Below are positions 41,979 through 52,600 of a DNA stretch of 64,000 nt, piece after piece. A program made the position numbers and the translations under genes. Positions within the stretch are counted from its first letter, which is position 1, and each line of letters opens with the position of its first letter. The stretch comes from Bog-950 sp044228435 (GTDB lineage: Bacteria; Bacteroidota; Bacteroidia; Chitinophagales; LD1): NCBI GenBank assembly GCA_044228435.1, contig JBGAUW010000016.1:70578-134577 (forward strand), written 5' to 3'. The notes beneath the pieces are model-generated. The model was not told the origin of the DNA. It was given only the letters and a program-made list of their open reading frames with translations, and did not search any database.

Positions 41979-42434
41979 TTAAACTCCAAATTGTTTTAAA
42001 TGATGGTCCAGGTGTACAACCATTAAATCGCGCCATTGCTTTTTACTTAGGTTGCCAAACAAAGGGTGGCCCTGTAGTTTAGCTTCCTCCCGCTCGTTAA
42101 ATACATCCATCATCTTTTTTAAAAACTCAAGCTCGGTATAAAAATCACGTGGGTTGCTGCCCTGGCCTCCCTGTCTTATTTCAATGGGTGCCGCCGAACC
42201 TTTAGGAAACCAAGCCAGCCCATTCACCAATACAGGAAAGAGCACCTTATTCCAAAACACGTTCGATATATCTTTTGCAGGCTTCATGCCCAATGCCACT
42301 TTAAAGGCATCGTTCATGTGCGTTAGCATTTGGTTAACGGTCATCCGGCCCCAAAGTGGCTTACTTTCCGGGGTTAAGTTATCCAACCTGGCGTTTATGC
42401 CTTTTATTGTAGTTTCCTCAAATGTTGTGGTCAT
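41979..42434 (-). CDS. DUF1569 (DinB-like) protein
   Basis: A 151-residue soluble protein of the DUF1569 family, related in fold to the DinB four-helix metal-binding superfamily. Features are PLWGRMTVNQMLTHMNDAFKVALG (H40-area metal ligand), a KGSAAPIEIRQGGQGSNPRDFY loop, HPLFGNLSKKQWRDLMVVHLDHHLKQFGV with the final HxxHH group. Function unknown; possibly a metal-dependent hydrolase or thiol transferase like other DinB proteins, a class that includes bacillithiol S-transferases, and it sits next to bshB1. That link is speculative. Confidence 0.8.
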   Translation of the reverse strand: MTTTFEETTIKGINARLDNLTPESKPLWGRMTVNQMLTHMNDAFKVALGMKPAKDISNVFWNKVLFPVLVNGLAWFPKGSAAPIEIRQGGQGSNPRDFYTELEFLKKMMDVFNEREEAKLQGHPLFGNLSKKQWRDLMVVHLDHHLKQFGV

Positions 42435-42481
42435 AGGCTTTATGCTTTCAATTGTACTTATTGCCGACGTCCAACTGCGGG

Positions 42482-43258
42482 CTATTTGCCCTGCTGTTGC
42501 TGATACATTTCCTTCAACTTCTTTATCATTTCTTCTCTTTCTTCAGGCGTCATATTCTGCAGTTTTTTCATCATTTCCTGCATATCTGGCATTCCCTCAA
42601 TACTTGGCAGGCCCGAGGGGTTATTGCTTTTTGTGTAGCCGCTCAGGCTAAAAAGGGTTGTCGGGTTGCTTCTTTTTTCAGCTTTTACTAAATCTAACTG
42701 CACATTTTGCCCGCTCTCGGCCATTTTAACACGCACAGGCATACCCTCGGCCCCTTTGGCGGTTAAGGCTTTGTAAAGGTTATCCTGCCCGGTGTATTTG
42801 GTTTTTACCTTGCTAAAATCAGCATAGCCTGCAATATCTTTAGTAGTCCACATCTCCTGTCTTTGTTTGCCATTTACCTTTATTGTTACATGGGTGGTAT
42901 TGTACCCATTTACAGTTTCTTTGCCTAACACAGTTACTTCATAATCTGCCAGTGGGTAATCTTTATAGTCTTCCGTTTCGGTAGTTTTTAGTTCGCTGTA
43001 GGTTTTGTCCTTATCGTTAAGCAGGTACATTACATTAGGCGCAGCCTTTAGGCTAAGCGAGGTTATTTTTATACCATTAGGCAATTGCGGGGCGCTTATA
43101 ACAGCTTCACTGCGGGTGTTGCCATCCTGCGCATAGTTTTTTATAGTGCCACCGCCATTTACGGTGCCTGAGGTTATTTTATACTCTATATAAAAGCCCT
43201 GCGCCCAAAGTGCCAGGTTTAAGGTTAACAGGATTGCCGCCAGCAAAACTTTTTTCAT
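42482..43258 (-). CDS. DUF4412 exported protein
   Basis: A 258-residue exported protein; signal peptide about 1-20 (ending LWAQ). The DUF4412-type beta-rich domain has MYLLNDKDKTYSELKT, VLGKETVNGYNTTHVTIKVNGKQRQEMWTTKDIAG and YADFSKV. The C-terminal 40 residues form a charged helix with repeated Met/Lys/Glu (MPDMQEMMKKLQNMTPEERE), ending QQQQGK. Role unknown. It is 47 bp upstream of the DUF1569 gene in the same direction. Confidence 0.78.
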   Translation of the reverse strand: MKKVLLAAILLTLNLALWAQGFYIEYKITSGTVNGGGTIKNYAQDGNTRSEAVISAPQLPNGIKITSLSLKAAPNVMYLLNDKDKTYSELKTTETEDYKDYPLADYEVTVLGKETVNGYNTTHVTIKVNGKQRQEMWTTKDIAGYADFSKVKTKYTGQDNLYKALTAKGAEGMPVRVKMAESGQNVQLDLVKAEKRSNPTTLFSLSGYTKSNNPSGLPSIEGMPDMQEMMKKLQNMTPEEREEMIKKLKEMYQQQQGK

Positions 43259-43640
43259 GCTCTATTGTTTTGAATGCTAAAGTATTAAATACATGTGAAT
43301 GAAGTGTGGGCAAATAAGCCTGGACTTAGTTGACAAACCATGTTACGGCTAATATATTAACGAATGGGTTATGCATTATCTTATTACAGCCCTTCTAAAG
43401 GCTTTGTAATAATTTAATATTAACCTAACTTCACATTCCCGCAACGCTCAAGGCGGGGATTGGACACGAAGGATTTAACCCGGGATTGAAGGAAAGGAAG
43501 GGTATATAATGCCTGCATAGGAAAATTATGCAGCTAATTGAAGTAAGGGTTAGCCGAAGATTAAAAATTAAAAAACACCCCGTATTCGGACTGCGGGCAG
43601 TACATAGATTGTATTATTTTTTTAACTGTAATTAAGCACT
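43259..43640. other. Gene-free leader between DUF4412 and the giant surface gene
   Basis: No ORF of note. It holds an imperfect hairpin (about 43381-43411, TATTACA...TGTAATA), another with perfect arms CTGCATA/TATGCAG (about 43514-43534), and short GC palindromes (CCCGTATTCGGACTGCGGG). Two genes start outwards from it, so it is the promoter region for both. A long structured 5' leader for the giant gene is possible; no known riboswitch was recognised. Confidence 0.5.
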
Positions 43641-46600
43641 ATGGGTATTTTTACCATTCTTAAACCAGGCAGAAGTTTTTTTGCCATTTTGTTGTTTCTT
43701 TTAACTGCAGCTGGTGCGGCGAATGCGCAGGTGGCGGTAACGGTAGATTTTCCTACCCGTACTACGCCAAACCTGGCGGCCAGTTATACATCATTGGCCA
43801 ATGCCATTACCGCACTTAACACAGTAACCGCCATTAGCGGTGGCCCGGTAACTTTAACCTGCGCGGCAGCAGGGGCCGAAAATGCACCCGTGGGCGGCTT
43901 TAGTATTAGCTATACAGCTGCTACCACCAGCGCCAACTATTTTGTGCTAAATGGAAACGGAAGCACTATTACCGCAGCTACACAAACGGCAGGGGCCAAT
44001 AACGATGCAATTTTTAAAATTATAGGCTCCGACTACCTTACACTGCAAAACTTTACCATGTTGGAAAAAAGCACCAACACTACCAGCACCCTGGCCAGCA
44101 ACAATATGACCGAGTTTGGAGTGGCGTTGTTTTATGCCAGCACTACCAATGGTGCCAAGAACAATACCATTAAGGACTGCACCATTGATTTAACCAGAAC
44201 TTACACCAATACCTTTGGTATATATAGCAATTCTACCTCTACAGCTACTGCGCTTACTACTACCAGCAGTCCTACTGCTGCTACCGGTAACAACAGCGGG
44301 TTAAGCATTATTGGCAATACCATTACCGATGTTAACGTAGGTATATTGGTATTAGGCCCTACCGCTGCTGCGGCCCATAATGATGGATTAATCATTGGCG
44401 GCTCGGTGGCAAATGCCAATACTATATCCAATTACGGAACCGGCGCACAGGCCACCAGTTATGCCAACGTTACCGGCACTATAAACGGTATAGTAATTCG
44501 CAATACCAAAAATTTCGATGTTTCAAATAACAACATTACAAGTTCGGCAGGCGCGGTAACTGTTAGTACCTTAAGGGGTATATTTGTAACCTCGTTTTCC
44601 AATGCACCCACCGGCACTATAACCAATAAAATAAACAACAACACCCTTTCGGTGCGCACCGGCAATACCAGCGGTGCGGTGGAAGGGATATTGTTAGAAA
44701 GTACAACCGGTAATGCTACAACTACCCTTGAAGTAAAAAGCAACAACTTTACTACCTTTGGCCACACCGTTGCAAGCAGCGGCGCGGTTAACTTTATAAA
44801 AAATCAAACCGCCGTATTATCGCACGATATAAGCGATAATACATTTACAGCGCTTGCGCTTACCAATACCGGCGCAGTTACGTTTATTGATGATGCTCAG
44901 AGCATTCCCAACGGTGGTAGTATGACTATAAGTGATAACCGTATTGTTACTTCATTTAGCAAAACAAGTTCATCGGGTAACGTTACTTTTTTTAGTTCAA
45001 ACGCCAGTTCGGTTACAGGTTCTACTTTAACCATTAACAATAATAATTTTTCAAATATCACCCTCTCAGGCACTCTTATTTTTACCGGTATTGATAATAC
45101 CGATGGAGCATCAGGTACTTCGGCACCGGTTAAAACTATTGCCAACAATACTTTTAGCAGTATAAGCGGCAGTAGTGGCGGCCATAATTTTATAACCGTA
45201 AATTATGGAGGCGTTGGCAGTGTAGTTAGCAGCAATACCATTACTAATAACAGCACAACCGGTACACCGGTTTATTTGGCATTGGGTGCTAACCTGCAGG
45301 GTGTTACGGCCTCTTCTAATACCATTACAGGTAACACCAGCTCAGCTTTTACAGGTATTGCTTGTGCAACGCCAACGGCCACAATTTCGCTTAATACTGT
45401 TGCTAACAATACAGCTACCGGCACAACAGGGAGCAAAGGTATTACTGTAACCAATCCTACAACAGTTACTTTAGATCAAAACCTTATCAATAACTTAAAC
45501 TGCACAGCCAATGGCCCTGTAACCGGCATAGTGCTTAGCGGTGGTACTACCACTAATGTTACGAATAACACCATTAATACTTTATATAATAACTCAGGTT
45601 CGGGAACTATTTCGGGTATAACTTATAGCTCAGGAACCACGGTAAACATATCTAAAAACAAAATTTACGATTTAAGCGGAAGCAGTAGCGGAACGCTTAT
45701 TGCTGGTATTTCGTATAGCAACAGCGCTACCACTGCGAACATCAGCAATAACCTAATCGGCGATTTACGCGCAACTGCTGCCAGCAGCACTACAGCTATT
45801 GTGGGAATAGATATGACTACCGCGGGTGCCAACAGCGCCTTAAACGTTTACTATAATACTATTTACATTAATGCCTCGTCAAGCGGCGCTAATTTTGGTA
45901 CTGCGGGCATATACCATGCAGCCGTTGCTACTGCTACTACCGCAGCGCTCGATTTAAGAAACAATATAGTAGTAAACACCTCTACGCCTGCCGGAACAGG
46001 ATTGGCTATAGCTTACAGAAAGTCGAACACATCGCTTGTTAACTATGCTTCAACCTCTAACAACAACTTATTGTATGCCGGTACCGGTAGCAACCGTTAC
46101 CTGTATTATGCCGATGGCAGCAACAACGACCCTGCCGGTTCGCTTGCAACTTATAAAACAAGAATGAGTCCACGCGATGCGGGTTCAGTAACCGAGAACC
46201 CAACCTGGGTAACTACTACCGGCTCAAGCGCTAACTTTTTACATATTAATACTACTACTGCTACGCAAATTGAAGGCGGTGCTGCAGCTATTAGCGGGTA
46301 TGCCGATGACTTTGATGGTAACACACGTAGCGCTACTACCCCCGATATTGGGGCAGATGAATTTGCCGGCGTAGCACAGGATTTAACCGGTCCGGTTATT
46401 TCTTATACCGCTTTAGCAGCTACCTGTGTTACCGGTAACCGTACTCTTACTGCAACTATTACCGATGCCAGCGGCGTGCCAACAAGTGGTGCTGGCTTAC
46501 CGGTGCTATATTGGCGTATTAATGCCGGTGCCTATTCGGCTGCAACGGGCAGCTTTGTAAGCGGTAATACTTATAGCTTTAGTTTTGGCGCCGGAGCGGC

Positions 46601-49600
46601 CTTTGGCGAAACAGTATCATATTATATAGTAGCGCAGGATGTTGTTACTACGCCCAATGTAAACGCTTCACCTACCGGTGCCTCGGGTTTTACTGCTAAT
46701 CCACCGGCGGCCTCAACCGCGCCAACTACTCCTTCAAGCTATACTTTAATAGCGCCTATGGGCGGTGTTTATACCGTAGGTACAGCAGGCGGCAGCAGCT
46801 TTAGCAGTTTAACAGCGGCAGTGGCTGCTTATAACTCGGCATTGTGCTTTACCGGCGATGTAACTTTCTCGTTAACCAATGCTACCGCAACACCTTATAA
46901 CACTACTAACGGCGAAACCTTCCCTATAACTATAAATTCAAATGCCAATTCGGGTAGCTATACGCTTACTATAAAACCTGCCACCGGTGTTTCGCCGGTA
47001 ATTACCGCGGCCAACATTACGGCCACGCTTAGCCTTTCGGGTGCAAAAAATGTAATTATTGATGGCAGCAACACCAGCGGCGGAACCAGCAAAGACCTTA
47101 CTATTACCAATACAAATACGGTGGGCGTAACAGTGCTTTTAATTAACGGAGCCCAAAATAACATTGTAAAAAATAACGTATTGCAAGGGGTAAGTACTTC
47201 GGGCCTTGGTTCGGTAGTTGCCATTTCAACCAGCAGCACAGTTGGCAATAGTAACAACACTATTCAGAATAACGATATTACACGTGGTGCTACCTCACCT
47301 TCCATAGGGGTAGGTAACCTGGGTTCATTGGGCTTTCCTAATGCCAACAACGTTATAACAGGCAATCGTATTTTTGATTGGAGCACAGCCGGTATTTCTG
47401 ATTTAGGTTACTCTAATGCTACGGTGTACAGTAACAATGAAATTTATGAGGTTGCTACACAAACTACTGCGCTTGCGGGTTTCTTCCCTCAAGCTACCAA
47501 TATTAACGGCTTTACTTTTAGCGGTAACTATATACACGACTTAAAAAGCAGCAATGCTGGTCTTATATATGGTATTTACCTTTACGATATAAGCACCACC
47601 GCGGTGGGTACGATTGTCAATAACATGATTGATTTGAATACCGCTGCCTCCACACAATTGCTCGGTATTTATGATAACACGGCCACCGGCGAGCAGTTTG
47701 ATATTTACTTTAATACTATACGCATTAGCGGAACTGCCACCGGCAGCAGTGGCTCGGCTGCCTATTGGAGAAACCAAACCAGCACCGCTAACCTTAGAAA
47801 CAACATACTTATAAATACCCGTACCGGTGGAACCGGAACCGGCACTACCAAGCACTATGCCATTAAGCAAACAGTTGCCACAACCGCGCTTACCTCGGAT
47901 TATAATAACATTTATAACTCAACCGGTACTAACAACGTATTTGGCTACAGCCCATCGGCCGACCGGGCAGATATTGCAGCGTGGAGAACTGCTAACAGCG
48001 GTAAAGATGTAAACTCGCAAAGCCAGGCAGTAACATTTACTTCATCGCAACTGCACGTAGATAATGCCAACGGCACTAACATTAACTTTATCAATCAAAA
48101 GGGTGTTGCTATATCAACCGTAAGCACCGACTATGATGGCGATACACGCTGCACTGCATCGTGCACCGGTTCTGCAGTGCCGGATATAGGCGCCGATGAG
48201 TTTACACCGGCAGGTTGCGCTTCGCCTGCATTTGGCACTGTTACAACAACTGCAACAACTGCCTCTGTTCCGTTTACCTGTTCGGGTTGCACACCGGCTT
48301 TATCTTATATTGTTGAATACGGTGCTGTTGGTTATACTCCATCAGCCGCTGGCACTTATACAAGCGGTGTAACTACATCCACCTCGCCGGCCAGCTTACC
48401 GGCCTCGGGTTCATTAAGCCCTAATACTTCATACGATGTATATATCCGCCAGGATTGCTCATCGAACGCAACCGGCTATAGCAGCAATACAAAAACTACC
48501 ATTACCACAATACCTAATTGCGCAACACCTACTTCCCCTGCAAACGCAGCTACCGGTGTTTGTTTTAATAATACACCATTTGCATGGTCGGTGCCGGTGG
48601 GTGGTGCAGCAGGTTATAAGTTCTATTTGGGTACCGATGGTGCGGGAACCAGCACCCCTACCAACGGTATTAATGGTACTAACGTAGGTAACGTGTTAAC
48701 GGCTACAGTTACTGCTTTGGTGCCTAACACAACTTATTACTGGCAGGTTAAACCTACCAATGCAGGTGGCGATGCTACCGGTTGCCCTATTTATTCGTTC
48801 ACCACGGCTACTTCGGCCGAAACTACGCCGGTTACTGCCAACTTTGAAGCTTGCTTCGACTGGATAGTAGTAAATGATGCCACTAACAAATGGGTGCAGG
48901 GCACTGCTACCAATAACGGCGGCAGCAAAGGTGTTTATATAAGCAACGATAATGGTGTAAGCAATGCTTATTCCATCGGCACTGCCCAGGTATCTCACTT
49001 CTACAAAGATATAACTATACCTGCGGGCCAAACGGTTATTAACCTTTCGTTTGATTGGAAAGGCCAGGGCGAATCAGTTTCGGCTGACCGCTTAAGAGTA
49101 TATGATGCGCCTACAACCGTAACACCTGTTGCCGGTACCGATCTTGGAACTACCAACCAGGTAGGTGCAGCTAATTATAACTTATCCTCTACTTATGCCA
49201 CTGTAAATATTCCTCTTTCGGCCAGCGATGCGGGTACTACCCGTCGTATCATCTTTTCATGGAAAAACGATAATAGCTTAGGTTCTCAGCCACCGGCTGC
49301 TATCGATAATATCAGCATTACTTCATCAGCTCCGGCAGCGCCATTATGCGCTAATTACACAACGCCTGCTAATGCAGCAACTGGTATATGTTCTCCGGGC
49401 AGCTTAAACTGGACGGCTCCGGGTTCGGGTAGCGCACCAACCGGCTATAAATTGTACTTTGGAACCGATGGCGCTGGTGTTACCAATCCTACCACGGTAG
49501 TAAACGGTACAAACCTGGGTAATGTATTAACCTACGGCTTTAGCGGGCTTAGCGCTGGTACTACTTACTATTGGAAGGTGGTGCCTACCAATGTGACAGG

Positions 49601-52600
49601 CGATGCTACCGGCTGCGCTATACAGAGCTTTACTACTTCGGGCAGCGTAGCTGAAACTACTACACCTATAAGTGATGATTTTGAAAATTGCCCTGAATGG
49701 ACAATTGTAAATGCTGCTACCAATAAATGGATTAGCGGATCCGCTACTAATAATGGCGGCTCAAAGAGCATGTATATTAGCAACGATAATGGAACTACTA
49801 ATGCATACAGTAATACCAGCCAAACCTCACATTTTTATCGTGATGTTACATTCCCGGCCGGACAGACCATTTATAATTTCTCTTTCGATTTAAAAGGATT
49901 GCAGGAAACATTTTCGGGAACAGTGTACGACCACTTAATGGTTTATATTGCACCTACCAGTGTTACACCGGTTGCAGGCACGCCGGCAAGCAGTTCAACT
50001 ACTTTAAGCGGCGCCACTTTATTATACAATCAAACTATCGATTTTACAGGGTGGACAAATGTTATTGTTCCATTAACCAGTACACAGGTAGGTAATGCTT
50101 CGGCAAATTCTACTATGCGCATAATATTTACCTGGCAAAACGATGGAACAACTTCGGTTACACCACCGGCAGCAGTTGATAATATAAGTATTACCTCGGC
50201 CGCACCGGTGCCTATGGTTATAAGCAGCATTACCGGTACGCAACAAACCGGCCCTATAGTTCAGGGTAGCAGCAATAACAATATGCTTAGGATAAATGTA
50301 GATGTAACGGGCAGCACCGGTGGCATTTCGTTAACCGCATTAACTGTAAGCGGCGCTAATAATACCAGCAATGCCGATTTTGGAACCATTAAGCTATTTA
50401 CGGGAACTTCAAGTGCCCCTACCGGTGGCGCTTTGGCTACCACTACTTTGGCTTCGCCAACTTTTAGCAGCTTTAGTTCGGCATTAGCAACGGGGACTAA
50501 CTATTTCTGGGTTACTTATGATGTGGTTTCGGGTGCAACACCGGGTAACGTGGGTGATGTAATAATACCGTCGGGGGGTATGACTTTTACGGCAACCAGT
50601 CCTGCTGTTACACCTACCGGCCAACCTACACTGGCTATTAACCCTGCCGGTAACCGTCCTATTTTAGGCGCTATGTGCGGCAGCAACTATACCATTAACA
50701 ATACTATTGCTACTGGTGTAAACGGAGCTAACTATAACTACAACTCGTTTACCGAGGCTATTAACGACCTTAACTTGTTAGGTTTAAGCTGCTCAGTTGT
50801 ATTTAACGTAAAAGACGGACAAACCTTTAACGAGAAAACACCTGCTATTACAACCAGCGGAACAAGTACTAAAACTATCACCTTCCAACGCGATAACAGC
50901 ACAGGCGTAAAACCTACATTGGTTGGAACCACGGGTGTTAGTACTATCAACGATGCCGTAGTGCAGTTAAATGGAGTTGACTACTTGCGTTGGGATGGTA
51001 TTAATATTGCCGACAATGCATCTAACACCAATAACACTACCCGTTTTGAATATGGTGTTTTCTTAAACGGATTGGCAGGCAATGGCTGCAAAAACAACAT
51101 ATTTAAAAACAGCAACGTTAGCTTAACTACAGCCAACACCAGTACCCGTGGTATTTATACTTACGGCGCTGGCGGCACCGGTGGCGATAACAGCAATAAC
51201 CAGTTCCTTAACCTGCAGGTAAGCAACGTGGTGGATGGATACGACTTTAGCGGCTATGGAAGCCCGGATGATAACAACAACGAAATTAATACCGAGGCTG
51301 GTGGTACCAGTTCTATTACAAACATAGGCAGCAGCAGCAATTCGGGTAACTACGGTGTGGTTATAAGCTACCAAACAAATTTTAAATTAAAGAACACTAC
51401 CATATCGAATATAGTAGGTAGCAGTTCATCGGATAACTACGGATTTTACGGAAGCTTTGGTACTCTCAATACTATGGAAATTACCGGTAATACCATTCAG
51501 AACATAAACCCCGGTACTGTTTGGGAAGTAATAGGTATTAATATTATTGATGGTAGTGCAGCAACTATTTCTAAAAATACAATCAAAAATATTACTGCTG
51601 GTGCTTATGTAGAAGGAATACACATTACCGGCACCAGCCTTGTAGCCACTATCGATAGCAATATTATTGGTGGACCGGGCGCAACCCTTACCTCTACCAA
51701 AACAAGTACGGAAGTGCATGGCATTAACTGTTATTTAGCAGGCGCCGATGGCCAGCTTATAAGAGGTAATGTTATTTCTAACCTGGAAGCTACTGCAGCC
51801 GGTGTAACCAGCGTATATGGAATTTCGATTGGTACGGAAGATTGTGAAGTAATTGGCAACACGCTGCAAAATTTCAATTCGAACGGAACCGGTACTGCCG
51901 TTTATCAAATAGCTATTAGCGGCGAGGCAGGCTCGAATTATGCACTTATAAAAAATAACACAATTTCGAATTTCTCGGTTACGGGTGTTTCGGATGTATG
52001 GGCTATTTATGCCGAGGGTTATAATTCGGTAGTAGAGGGCAATACGATTACAGCCATAAAAGCTACCAGCAGTAACAGTAGCGGTATAGCTACCGGCGGC
52101 GATGATTGTGAGGTGCGCAGCAATACCATACGCGGTATAACCAGCGCTGCCAATAATAAATTAGCCGGCGCACTGGGGCTTTATGGTGCCGGTATTAATA
52201 TGGTTGAAAAAAATGTGATTGATAGTGTGGTAAGTACTGGTACTACCGGTGCAATTGCTTTGGGTATTACAGTGGATGGCTCTTTTGGCGGAACCTTTAA
52301 TATTACCAATAACATGGTAAGTAAAATTATTGCCAACGGATCTAACATTACCACAGGTGGTGTAAGAGGTATATCCAGCGAGAACGGAGCAACAAGCCGT
52401 GTGTATAATAACACCGTGTATTTAGAAGGAACCTCTACCAATGCAGCGCATACTTCGGGTGCTTTGTTCCTGTCGGGTAACGGTTCGCTGGATTATAGAA
52501 ATAACATTTTGGTTAACAATTATAATCCTACAACAGGTACGGCTGCATCTTGCGTTTACTCTACACGCAGTGCGGCCAATACATTATCGCAAATAGCCAC

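Noticed and set aside
43441..43560. tRNA-like or known riboswitch fold in the leader of the giant gene
   Set aside because: I could not fit a cloverleaf, a TPsiC arm or a known aptamer core to the hairpins.
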